Below are positions 21,535 to 30,761 of a stretch of DNA of 64,000 bases, one piece after another (position 1 is the first letter of the stretch; every line of letters starts with the position of its first letter). Location: NCBI RefSeq assembly GCF_000210295.1, contig NC_026744.1, forward strand, positions 1,736,001-1,800,000, read 5' to 3'. Made by a program: the position numbers and the translations under genes. Source of the DNA: Trypanosoma brucei gambiense DAL972. Taxonomy: Eukaryota > Euglenozoa > Kinetoplastea > Trypanosomatida > Trypanosomatidae. A model generated the notes under the pieces. The model saw only the letters and a list, made by a program, of their open reading frames with translations. It searched no databases and was not told the DNA's origin.

Positions 21535-24276
21535 TTAAAGCTTGGCCGCGAATCCCTTACGCGCCTTCATCGCAGCCCTCCTATCCTTAATGGAGGCATG
21601 AGCAGCGGCAACAATCGCGACAGGCACACGGAATGGTGAGCAGGAGACGTAGTCCAGCCCCACCTTGTGGCAGAAACCAATGGTCGCAGGGTCGCCACCG
21701 TGCTCTCCACATATGCCCATCTTTAGCATTGGTTTCACTCTCCGACCCTTTGTCACGGCAATGCGCACCAGCTCACCAATGCCTTCTTGATCGATCGACT
21801 GGAAGGGATCCTGTGCGTATATCCCAAGGTTACCATAGTGTCTTAAAAAGGGGCCGGCATCGTCACGGGAGAAGCCACATCCCATTTGAGTAAGATCGTT
21901 GGTGCCAAAGGAGAAGAAGTCCGCCTTTTGCGCGATTGAGTCGGCAGTTACTGCGGCGCGAGGAACCTCAATCATTGTGCCGACAGTGTAATGAACACGT
22001 TTTCCCGATTTCGTGATTACAGCTTCGGCCGTCTTTACCACCTCTTCCCTTATAAGCGAAAGTTCTTCCTTTTTCCCCACCAACGGAACCATGATTTCTG
22101 GGATAACACTGCTTCCTTCCTCACTTACCGCAATAGCCGCCTCGATGATGGCCCTTACTTGCATATTGTAGATCTCAGGGTACGTGATACCCAGCCGGCA
22201 TCCACGGTGGCCAAGCATAGGGTTTAACTCGTGCAACGCATTTACACGATTTCGAACCTTCTCTGCAGGCATCCCAAGCTTCTGCGCAAGCTCAAATTGT
22301 GCAGCGGCGTCATGTGGCACAAACTCGTGCAGCGGCGGGTCGAGAAGCCGAATCGTCACGGGAAGTCCCCTCATCGCCCTCAATATGCCAACAAAGTCAG
22401 CACGCTGAATAGGTAACAGTTTGTCGAGGGCAGCCTTTCGGCCACTCGCCGAATCCGCGAGAATCATCTCACGGATGAAATTGATTCGGCTGCCCTCAAA
22501 AAACATGTGCTCCGTGCGGCACAACCCAACACCTTCAGCACCAAAACTGCGAGCCTTTGCAGCATCGGCGGGTGTGTCAGCGTTAGTGCGCACCCCAAGT
22601 CGTTTCATCTCCTGGCACCACTGAAGAATGGTCTGGAAGCTTCCCTTCAGATCTGGTGAACGAAGTTTCAGCTTGCCGGCGTATATCAGTCCTTTGGACC
22701 CGTCAATGGTGATGTAGTCGCCCTCCCGGAAGACACTGCCATTCAATTTAAATGACTTCCCCCTGATTACCATATCACCGCATCCGGAAACACAGCACTT
22801 ACCCATTCCGCGAGCAACAACGGCTGCATGCGATGTCATCCCGCCACGTGCTGTAAGAATACCACATGCAGCATCCATGCCAGCGAGATCCTCTGGTGAG
22901 GTTTCAAGGCGTACCATGATAACTTTCTTCCCTCTACCACTCCACTCCTTTGCGGATTCTGCATCAAACACAACCTGGCCGACAGCGGCTCCGGGGCTCG
23001 CAGCAAGGCCCCTTCCGATGGGTTTGTTGGCCTTCTCAGCTCCAGGTTCAAGATTTGGGTGCATCAAATGGTCCACCTGATACGGGTCTATCCGCAAAAC
23101 AGCTTCCTCCCTAGAGATAAGACCCTCATTGACCATATCGATGGCAATACGAACCGCTGCGTGAATCGTACGCTTGCCATTGCGACACTGAAGCAACCAC
23201 AGTCGACCGTCCTGGACAGTGAACTCAAGATCTTGCATATCGCGGTAGTGATTCTCCAGTCTCTTACGAACATCACAGAGGAGTCTGTAGTTTTCGGGCA
23301 TCGCCTCTTCCATGGATGGATAGCGCTTGCGACGCTCTTCTTCGCCGACACCGTGAGCTTTGGCCCAGCGCAGCGAAAGCGAATGATTGATCTGTTGGGG
23401 GGTACGGATGCCCGCGACAACGTCTTCACCCTGCGCGTTAACAAGATACTCTCCGAAGAAAAAGTTCTCGCCGGTGCTGGGACTGCGTGAGAAGGCAACG
23501 CCGGTGGCGGAGCGGTCGTTGATGTTACCAAACACCATTGCCTGGACATTCACAGCCGTACCAAGAAGACCTGTGATGTTGTTCATGCGGCGGTAAATTG
23601 TGGCGCGGGGGTTACCCCAGCTACGAAACACAGCTTTGATGGCTGCGAACAGCTGCATTACTGGGTCCTGGGGAAATGAGCACCCAGTCTTCAGCTCGAA
23701 CAGCTCCAAGTACCCATCACAAAGCTCCTTTAGGTCCGAAGCGGTCAGGTCAGTATCAAATTTAGTACCACGTCTCTCCTTCATTCGGCTAAGTGCCTCC
23801 TCGAAGTCTTCACGCCCGACTTGCATCACAATGTCGGCGTACATAGTAATAAAGCGACGGTATGAGTCATACACGAAGCGTTCGAGGCGAGGTGCGCGAC
23901 GTACCCACGCGTCAACTGTCACCTTATTCAGACCGAGGTTCAACACAGTGTCCATCATACCAGGCATCGACGCTGCAGCCCCAGACCGCACTGAGAATAG
24001 TAGCGGGTTGGCAGGATCGCCAAACTTTGCCCCCATCTCCTTTTCCACGCGGCTCACGTTCTCCCTCACCTGGTCCGCGACCTCTTGAGGAATAGTCTCC
24101 GTTTCTTGATACGTCTTGCAGGCTTCTGTGGTGATAGTAAATCCGGGAGGGACGGGGATGCCAAGGTTCACCATCTCTGCAAGATTGGCTCCCTTCCCGC
24201 CGAGGAGCTCCTTCATGTTCTTGTTACCGTCCGCCTTTCCACCACCGAAGTAGTAAACCCACTTTTTAGCCACCAT
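21535..24276 (-). CDS. PPDK: Pyruvate, phosphate dikinase, glycosomal
   Basis: This 913-residue enzyme interconverts ATP + pyruvate + Pi with AMP + PEP + PPi and in trypanosomes works in glycosomes, where it links PEP/pyruvate metabolism to pyrophosphate. The N-terminal ATP-grasp domain contains GGKGANLAEM (26-35) and SVRSGAAASMPGMMDT (95-110). The phosphohistidine domain has GGMTSHAAVVARG with the swivelling His at about 483. The C-terminal PEP/pyruvate barrel has SFGTNDLTQMGCGFSRDD and MGICGEHGGDP with the catalytic Cys. The terminal AKL is a type 1 peroxisome/glycosome targeting signal. All key residues are present and the length matches the family. The start is the ATG at 24276, with a predicted spliced-leader acceptor 73 nt upstream. 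Confidence 0.98.
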   Translation of the reverse strand: MVAKKWVYYFGGGKADGNKNMKELLGGKGANLAEMVNLGIPVPPGFTITTEACKTYQETETIPQEVADQVRENVSRVEKEMGAKFGDPANPLLFSVRSGAAASMPGMMDTVLNLGLNKVTVDAWVRRAPRLERFVYDSYRRFITMYADIVMQVGREDFEEALSRMKERRGTKFDTDLTASDLKELCDGYLELFELKTGCSFPQDPVMQLFAAIKAVFRSWGNPRATIYRRMNNITGLLGTAVNVQAMVFGNINDRSATGVAFSRSPSTGENFFFGEYLVNAQGEDVVAGIRTPQQINHSLSLRWAKAHGVGEEERRKRYPSMEEAMPENYRLLCDVRKRLENHYRDMQDLEFTVQDGRLWLLQCRNGKRTIHAAVRIAIDMVNEGLISREEAVLRIDPYQVDHLMHPNLEPGAEKANKPIGRGLAASPGAAVGQVVFDAESAKEWSGRGKKVIMVRLETSPEDLAGMDAACGILTARGGMTSHAAVVARGMGKCCVSGCGDMVIRGKSFKLNGSVFREGDYITIDGSKGLIYAGKLKLRSPDLKGSFQTILQWCQEMKRLGVRTNADTPADAAKARSFGAEGVGLCRTEHMFFEGSRINFIREMILADSASGRKAALDKLLPIQRADFVGILRAMRGLPVTIRLLDPPLHEFVPHDAAAQFELAQKLGMPAEKVRNRVNALHELNPMLGHRGCRLGITYPEIYNMQVRAIIEAAIAVSEEGSSVIPEIMVPLVGKKEELSLIREEVVKTAEAVITKSGKRVHYTVGTMIEVPRAAVTADSIAQKADFFSFGTNDLTQMGCGFSRDDAGPFLRHYGNLGIYAQDPFQSIDQEGIGELVRIAVTKGRRVKPMLKMGICGEHGGDPATIGFCHKVGLDYVSCSPFRVPVAIVAAAHASIKDRRAAMKARKGFAAKL

Positions 24277-24349
24277 TGTGTATAGTGGATGCTGATAGGT
24301 TTAGATATTTGGTTATAATGAATTTAAATTCTCTTATAATAGCCTCAAA

Positions 24350-24411
24350 CTATGCGACGACGCAGGATTGTTCGCAGAAAATTCAAAGAAGACGGAGGAA
24401 AAGATTGACTG
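24350..24411 (-). promoter_or_regulatory. Predicted trans-splicing signal for PPDK mRNA
   Basis: On the transcribed strand a pyrimidine-rich stretch (24373-24411) containing CTTTTCCTCCGTCTTCTTTG is followed by the first AG at 24351-24350, leaving a 73-nt 5' UTR. This is the arrangement expected for a trypanosome spliced-leader acceptor. Inferred from sequence only. Confidence 0.55.
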
Positions 24412-24518
24412 CAGTATCATAAATAAGTGAGACACTACATTAATCAAGTTCAAATGAAGGTAACTGCAGCGAAAAAACACTCAAACGCCAGCAAACACAT
24501 GCGCTCCTCCATGAGTCG

Positions 24519-25292
24519 TCACACTATGAACTTCATACACCTAGTTGCCTCATGCACAACATGACATTCGATAGAGCAAAAAAGCGCAGTGCGACAACGT
24601 ACGCATCTGTAACCCGCGGGAAGCAAACAAACGGAGCACAAGTGATGACCACCCGCATGAGCCGGTGGTGGCGCCGTCATTGACGCGTAGCTCACCGGAG
24701 GAACCCGAAGCTCGGACGAGTTCAACCCTTGTGCAAGCAACCAGGAACGGATGTATTGGCATTCACGGGCCAAGTCGTCAGAGGAAGCCGTCGTAGAATC
24801 CTTATCACATTCGATATCGTCGTTATTACCACTTGCTGAACCACATGAAGTCCTCCGGCCACTCCTCTTATCTTTTTCTGCATGTGGCTTGGCGTCCCGC
24901 CGCATACGCTTGCCGCGAACCGGAGGAGCAACTAACTCATCCTTCTCAGAAGATGCTGCAGACGACCACGTCGACACGGAAGATGAATCTCCCTCCGCCT
25001 TGGTCTCTCGATGCTGCTTTTCATCCTCATTCAATCCCATGGCCTTTAAGTAGGTACGGTGTTGTTCCAGGATGAATCGGCTAAGGTGAATACGCGACGG
25101 GGCGGTGGCCGACGCCACACTTTCCTCCAAGAACTCAGTCTCTGAAGCAACGCCATTCGCTGGAGGTGCATCACGCCGTTGCCTACGAAGTACATCGGTT
25201 ACATTAACAAAAGCGTTGTCAGCACAAAGTTTCTCCAGCCGCTCCTCCTGGAGCTGCTGCGCATATGTGTTCCGGATGCGGGGGCCGACCAT
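24519..25292 (-). CDS. HIT-type zinc finger protein, ZNHIT1/Vps71-like
   Basis: This 257-residue protein ends with an HIT zinc finger: CSVCLLPAGYRCVRCRTALFC, then CHVVHEATRC, finishing MKFIV. The pattern Cx2C..Cx2C..C..C..H..C and the terminal TRCMKFIV closely match ZNHIT1/Vps71, whose end is TRCLKWTV. That protein is a subunit of the SWR1/SRCAP complex that deposits H2A.Z. The N-terminal part has a basic start (MVGPRIRNTYAQQ) and a Ser/Asp-rich middle (about 90-180), with no other domain. The SWR1 role in this organism is inferred from the family; other HIT-finger proteins act in snoRNP assembly, so the subtype is likely but not certain. Confidence 0.82.
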   Translation of the reverse strand: MVGPRIRNTYAQQLQEERLEKLCADNAFVNVTDVLRRQRRDAPPANGVASETEFLEESVASATAPSRIHLSRFILEQHRTYLKAMGLNEDEKQHRETKAEGDSSSVSTWSSAASSEKDELVAPPVRGKRMRRDAKPHAEKDKRSGRRTSCGSASGNNDDIECDKDSTTASSDDLARECQYIRSWLLAQGLNSSELRVPPVSYASMTAPPPAHAGGHHLCSVCLLPAGYRCVRCRTALFCSIECHVVHEATRCMKFIV

Positions 25293-25532
25293 GACACTCT
25301 TTTAGGAAAGTGCTTTCAATTGCAATCCAATGTGAAAAGAGGACAACAAGAAGGATTTTAAAAAGCTGAGAATAAAAGTCCCAACAAAGATTCCTTCAAG
25401 AGTATATCTCCCACCACCACACAGGTCAAACAGAGGATAAGAACATAAACCTAAAAAGATCAAAATCAATAAAAAGGGAAATGGGCAAATAGAAACGGTG
25501 GTAAGTACAAAAATTGAAACCATCCAAATCCT

Positions 25533-26105
25533 TTACCGGTTGGCCTTGGCGACGCGCTCCACCTCATCCTTCTTTTTGATGGCATAGGAATTGGAGCTAC
25601 CCTTCGACGCATTCACGATCTCGTCCGCAAGGCACTCAGGAAGTGTCTTGAGGTTGCGAAACGCCGCCTCACGCGCCCCCTTGCACATGAGGTAGATTGC
25701 CTCATTAACACGGCGCATCGGTGACACATCAACAGCCTGCCGCCGCACAACACCACCAGCGCCAACACGTGTGGAGTCCTCACGCGGAGCTCCCTTGGAG
25801 ACGGCATCAATAACCACCTGAATGGGGTTCTGATCTGTCAACAAGTGAATGATCTCCAATGTGTGCCTCACAAGACGCACGGCCTGCAGCTTCTTACCAT
25901 TGCCACGACCCTTGAACATCAGACCATTCGTGAGGCGCTCCACAATGGGGATGCGTGCCTTGCGGAAGCGCTTCTTCTGCCAACGTCCAGCAGAGTGAGG
26001 CACATATGTTGGTGTCCGCGTGATGTAGTCGTTAAGAGCTATCTCCGTCGTCTGGAGATTCTCATATGACCACTTGTTGAAGAGCTTCGGTGCCTTTGCG
26101 CTCAT
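25533..26105 (-). CDS. RPS5: 40S ribosomal protein S5 (uS7), copy 1
   Basis: This 190-residue protein of the small ribosomal subunit head (uS7 family) starts at the ATG at 26105 ([20 protein letters not shown]). An upstream in-frame extension to 26222 begins with TTG and has a hydrophobic composition unlike uS7, so it is rejected. Conserved uS7 features include [35 protein letters not shown], the [19 protein letters not shown] stretch and the basic C-terminus. The coding sequence is identical to copy 2, 780 bases away. Tandem copies of ribosomal protein genes are common in trypanosomatids. Confidence 0.97.
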   Translation of the reverse strand: MSAKAPKLFNKWSYENLQTTEIALNDYITRTPTYVPHSAGRWQKKRFRKARIPIVERLTNGLMFKGRGNGKKLQAVRLVRHTLEIIHLLTDQNPIQVVIDAVSKGAPREDSTRVGAGGVVRRQAVDVSPMRRVNEAIYLMCKGAREAAFRNLKTLPECLADEIVNASKGSSNSYAIKKKDEVERVAKANR

Positions 26106-26312
26106 CGCCCCTACCCTCTTATTCCAAAAAATGAAGAAAAATGTTGTATCAGATATCCACGGACAAGAGTGCTGACAATAGACTTGACCAAACACGGGGA
26201 AAAGGGAACACAAAAAATGCAAACCCCCAAATTAATTATCGAAAAAAGAAAATAAACCTTATGTAAACAAAAAACCTCTGAAAAATTTAAAAATTGAAAC
26301 CATCCAAATCCT

Positions 26313-26885
26313 TTACCGGTTGGCCTTGGCGACGCGCTCCACCTCATCCTTCTTTTTGATGGCATAGGAATTGGAGCTACCCTTCGACGCATTCACGATC
26401 TCGTCCGCAAGGCACTCAGGAAGTGTCTTGAGGTTGCGAAACGCCGCCTCACGCGCCCCCTTGCACATGAGGTAGATTGCCTCATTAACACGGCGCATCG
26501 GTGACACATCAACAGCCTGCCGCCGCACAACACCACCAGCGCCAACACGTGTGGAGTCCTCACGCGGAGCTCCCTTGGAGACGGCATCAATAACCACCTG
26601 AATGGGGTTCTGATCTGTCAACAAGTGAATGATCTCCAATGTGTGCCTCACAAGACGCACGGCCTGCAGCTTCTTACCATTGCCACGACCCTTGAACATC
26701 AGACCATTCGTGAGGCGCTCCACAATGGGGATGCGTGCCTTGCGGAAGCGCTTCTTCTGCCAACGTCCAGCAGAGTGAGGCACATATGTTGGTGTCCGCG
26801 TGATGTAGTCGTTAAGAGCTATCTCCGTCGTCTGGAGATTCTCATATGACCACTTGTTGAAGAGCTTCGGTGCCTTTGCGCTCAT
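26313..26885 (-). CDS. RPS5: 40S ribosomal protein S5 (uS7), copy 2
   Basis: The 190-residue product is identical to copy 1, with the ATG at 26885. The 5' flanks of the two copies differ from the base directly upstream of ATG, while identity continues about 24 bases past the stop. This copy has the stronger trans-splice signal of the two, with a long pyrimidine tract ending in AG at 26951-26950. The two genes are separated by a 207-base spacer. Both look functional. Confidence 0.97.
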   Translation of the reverse strand: MSAKAPKLFNKWSYENLQTTEIALNDYITRTPTYVPHSAGRWQKKRFRKARIPIVERLTNGLMFKGRGNGKKLQAVRLVRHTLEIIHLLTDQNPIQVVIDAVSKGAPREDSTRVGAGGVVRRQAVDVSPMRRVNEAIYLMCKGAREAAFRNLKTLPECLADEIVNASKGSSNSYAIKKKDEVERVAKANR

Positions 26886-26949
26886 GATGGTTTTCTAAAT
26901 TTATCAAACGTGAATTTTGTAGGCAAAGGGGGAAAGGCCGTAAGTGAAG

Positions 26950-27008
26950 CTGAATAACAGCAGCGAGAAAAGGTGAGAAAACAGAACGAAACAAAAGGGG
27001 GAGCATTT
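26950..27008 (-). promoter_or_regulatory. Predicted trans-splicing signal for RPS5 copy 2
   Basis: On the transcribed strand a long pyrimidine-rich run (CTCCCCCTTTTGTTTCGTTC and onward) ends in TTATTCAG, with the AG at 26951-26950, giving a 64-nt 5' UTR. It matches the classic poly-pyrimidine/AG spliced-leader acceptor. Confidence 0.6.
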
Positions 27009-27123
27009 ATGTACCACCTTATCGGTTATCTGCATATAAACGATTTGTACGCAAATGCTTGAGGGTTGTTTGATGGGTAGGGGAGCTGCCTCGTAAAGGT
27101 GAGGCCCTTGAACACAAACGCAC

Positions 27124-27978
27124 TCAAAAAAAGTCATTATCGTCACCGCTGCCCTCTGGCCCATCCAAGTCTCCACCATCGTCGTCGTCATCAATCCGGT
27201 AAGAGAGCGATGCCTCGTCATCGTCCTTGTCATATCCAGCATCTCCCTCTTCCTCACGAATGTCCCCCTCTGCCCGCTTTGGTTGCACAGGGCCACGAGG
27301 TTTCTGCTCATCTTCCTCGGTCAGTTGTTTCTTGATTTTGCGAGCATCTTGAGGTTCCTCACCTATGTTGTAAACAAATACTTTAGCACCCCGTCGCATC
27401 GGTTTCACCAGGCGCTTTCGCTTAACTGGTCGAATCCTCAGGTGATCCATGGCAGTGTTAGACAACTCACACTTCGGAACACCGTAGCATCGAAGTTCGT
27501 TCGGGAGATTCAAGACCTCCTCCCACAATCGCAACTTTTGAGCAGTGACCCCGCTCCTAGGTGATGCATCGTTTCCCACATACGTTTCGCTCCTTTCCTC
27601 TGTGCCAACACACAACAAAGCGGGGTAATGCAAAAGATTTAGCATTTCGTTACCGGACGCGATAATATCGAAAGCCCGCGCCTCAGCTGAACACTGATTG
27701 ACATCAACAAAGCAGCCCACAAAATCACGGAGTAATGGCGGCGACTTCTTACACATAACGGAAACGCCGGCATCTGAAGTCACATCCCTCCCCCGCAAAT
27801 CACCGACACCATCATCAATACTGGGTCCAACAATAACCGACGTGTTTGCAAGGACACCACTGGAAGGTACAGTGTAGTAGTGGTAAACACGAGGTGGGTA
27901 AAGGGCTGTTGTGTAGCTATTAATAGCACCAGGTTGCTGTACCTTGTCTAGACGTCCCCTACGAAAACCAGTGCGCAT
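27124..27978 (-). CDS. Conserved hypothetical protein with acidic C-terminus (possible RPC7/Rpc31-like)
   Basis: The 284-residue protein starts at the ATG at 27978. The N-terminus is basic (MRTGFRRGRLDK), the middle has LNLPNELRCYG (about 155-165) and a basic block RPVKRKRLVKPMRRG, and the last 60 residues are strongly acidic, ending SGDDNDFF. A short xxPNEL motif ahead of basic residues plus an extended acidic tail recalls RNA polymerase III subunit Rpc31/RPC7, but the similarity is weak and compositional. No other domain, signal or membrane segment. The gene call is good; the function is open. Confidence 0.75.
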   Translation of the reverse strand: MRTGFRRGRLDKVQQPGAINSYTTALYPPRVYHYYTVPSSGVLANTSVIVGPSIDDGVGDLRGRDVTSDAGVSVMCKKSPPLLRDFVGCFVDVNQCSAEARAFDIIASGNEMLNLLHYPALLCVGTEERSETYVGNDASPRSGVTAQKLRLWEEVLNLPNELRCYGVPKCELSNTAMDHLRIRPVKRKRLVKPMRRGAKVFVYNIGEEPQDARKIKKQLTEEDEQKPRGPVQPKRAEGDIREEEGDAGYDKDDDEASLSYRIDDDDDGGDLDGPEGSGDDNDFF

Positions 27979-30761
27979 TCCTGGTAAAGTCAGCTATTCT
28001 AAAACAGTGAAGAAACAAACAGAGACGATGAAAGCGTTCTTCTTGCTCAGGCATGTGTAAAGAGCCACTCTTGTGGTACGTAACGGTACGTGGCAGGTGC
28101 CGGACCCGTACGGTATCAACTTCAGAGGCAGCATGTTGTAAGCAACTACCGAATTAAAAAGTCATCGACACAAGCTGGTGATTCGTCTCCCCCCCCCCTC
28201 CTATTTTAAATTTTTCTCGAGCTCCGAATCGTGCGTTAAGTGTCCCGAAGGTAATAACTAGCGGCGTGGTACCCAAGTGCAAGTTGAGCTCTCAAGTTCC
28301 ATGCTCATGGAACTGAACTGGGGGCAGTATATGTCCTCGTACTTCGCTGATAACAACGGCAGTAACAGTTTAAACGTCACACATCGAAGTTCTCCCGAGC
28401 GGCATTGAACAAAGAACTAAGAACTCGCACGTTCTAGCACGAGTAAATGGCACGGCTGCCTGCACAACCTTTAAAAAACGAAATAAAGTTACCAAAACGA
28501 CATTAAAGGGGAAATGCAGTAACCCCAATGATATGATATGACGGATAGTTTTGCTCCCTTCTCATGCGCGTGCGTAGGTACAGCAACAAAACGTTGTGTG
28601 CACCGTTGCGCCCTTTACGACACATCATCAGCATGTTTCATATAATGTAACAACAGATGAAAGAAACTCCCATCAATCCAGAGAGTCACAGCGATACGTG
28701 CAGAAAAGAAATCGAACGATATTTCAATTTGCTTCCAAACGAAATATCTCTTCATGTTACGCGTGTCTTTGTGTGTGTGTGTGAAAGCAAATTTGGAATG
28801 CAGTCAGTGATCAAAACTATGGATATGACCCCAAACCTGTCGAGGAGCAAAACTGTAACCCATCTACGGAAACGTGCGTCAACCATAGTGCCGGCATCGA
28901 AGATAAAAAGAGGGGTATTGACGCCTCCCTTCAAGTAGCGTGTTAGTCACAAACCGTAAATACCAACAACGACTATCCATCGGGACCTCCGTTCTTACAT
29001 TACAGTACATAACTACGCGTGAGCACATCGACGTATTTGGCGGTTTTCTTGTGAGCAATCAAACACGAGAACTACCGGTGACATTACTGATCAAAAACTC
29101 TCGTGACTTCCATAACCAGTCACAATGTTAACCACTGGTCATTTTTACACAACACCAGCGACCAGTAGGCGTGATAAGATTGTACACGCGAAGGTCGACT
29201 GACGGCAGCCACAGTGGCAGTTTAGCAAATTTCAGAATTTTTTTTACATTCGAGGTTGTCCTTTGCTTCGGCGAAACTAATCGCTCCAAGACAATATTCC
29301 TCACATGACATAATTCAGCACAATAAGCGCGGTACTTAGCCCCAAGAAAAGTCAAACAGGCCATACCGTCATCAGAAACGATAAATCGTGGGCGTTCAAC
29401 TGAAAATAAATAACTTCGACCGCAAATACATGGTTTCACCATCAGAACTCTCGAAGAGAAAAAACTTAATGGGGACACGACCCTACAATAAACAAATTAC
29501 GAAGGATATCGAGGCAAGATCACACTTATCAAACACTAAAAATACTTCCAGCCTTCCCTTCACTTAAAGACAGTAAATTCTTACATTGCGCTATACAGTC
29601 CTAGTTAGTAAGAAATTGCTCCCACAGAATTAATCCAGAGCGCATCGGTCGTTAGCAAATCGTTCCGACGGTAGATAAGGTCAAACGAGTCTTCGTTCCA
29701 GTACTTAACAAGGGGAAAACTTTTACTCAAAATGCGCTTTCTATTCGCCATCATGCGGCTCTGTCATGGCGTCACCGGCCCGACATACTCTCATCAAAAA
29801 GTGTAAACGAGAGAAGGGGAAACAGATCAGAGGGGAAAAAGATAAAAGCAACGACCTACAAGCAACAAAATAATTATTACTCCCTCACCAAGCACTTATC
29901 CCTATAAAAATTGAGCAGGGACAAACAATCCCGTGTATGTTAGACAGAACCAATAGTTAAGAAACCAAGCACAACAAAAAGAAGAGTAGAACGAACATGC
30001 CCCTCGGTACCTCCAGAGCATTCCCCCTCCCCTCAGTTCCTCGGTAGCGCACCGCTGAATTAGCAAAAATACGTCAGCATGGAAAGAAAATGAGTCCCAG
30101 GGATAACTACCCACCACACACCCACTACAATGCCGCAGACAACAAAATATTTAAGTGGTGAAGCGCCACATGCACCTAGAAAAATGTGCGCGGGACAGTA
30201 TTAACACTTCCAGTCCCTCCGTTACATGACATTACATGCTCACGAGCGCAACAAGCCTTGTAAGCCACAAAGAGTGACGCCGACAGGAATTAATCCTGTG
30301 TTGAACCCTCTTATTCAACAAAAAGAAAAATCGAGCAGGGCTGTACGACATTAGGAAACAATATTGAAACAAAGACGCCAATGACCGACACACACACACA
30401 CGCACACACACGTGTCCCATCACTCTCTTGGATGGCCCATACGTAGGAAAGTAGCCTCCAGATATCCTTCCCCACAGCAAAGAAAAAGGAAGTAGGCAAA
30501 TTCGGATATGTAGGAGCCTTCGAGATAATCAGTGGCTAAACAAAAAAAACTAGGACTATCAACGACTAATAGTGCAAAAGAATGCAAAGGACAAGAGAAG
30601 GCAACGGCATATATCCACGAAACCGAGTAAGATGTATACGTATGTGACCATATACATTCTCGTTTTCATCGGAAAGGGCCAACCAAACCGGAGGGAGAAA
30701 TGTGACAAAAAATGTTGAAGTAAGAACAGAGAAGTGTTGTTGTGATTAGTAGAAAAGTAGA
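27979..30761. other. 2.8-kb gene-poor spacer
   Basis: Only short frames occur on either strand. The best - frame (29128-29478) starts with GTG; its first ATG leaves about 104 residues with no recognisable family. A (CA)n tract lies at 30388-30411 and a C-run near 28190. I looked for tRNA B-box-like sequence and C/D snoRNA box pairs on - and found none convincing. The region may hold long UTRs, a noncoding RNA cluster or an eroded gene; I cannot say which. Confidence 0.55.

Larger units (their letters stand above)
25509..26885. repeat. Tandem duplication: two 597-bp identical units
   Basis: Line-by-line comparison shows 25509-26105 and 26289-26885 to be identical over 597 bp (offset 780). The identical block covers the whole RPS5 CDS and 24 bp of 3' flank and stops exactly at the start codon. 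The region between (26106-26288) is unrelated to the flank of the other copy. Confidence 0.93.

Noticed and set aside
26106..26222. N-terminal extension of RPS5 copy 1 (39 residues)
   Set aside because: Begins with TTG, is hydrophobic and unlike uS7, and is absent from copy 2, whose CDS is otherwise identical.
28600..29830. TCATCA/TCAG pairs as C/D snoRNA boxes on -
   Set aside because: Box pairs have wrong order or spacing and no terminal stem was apparent.
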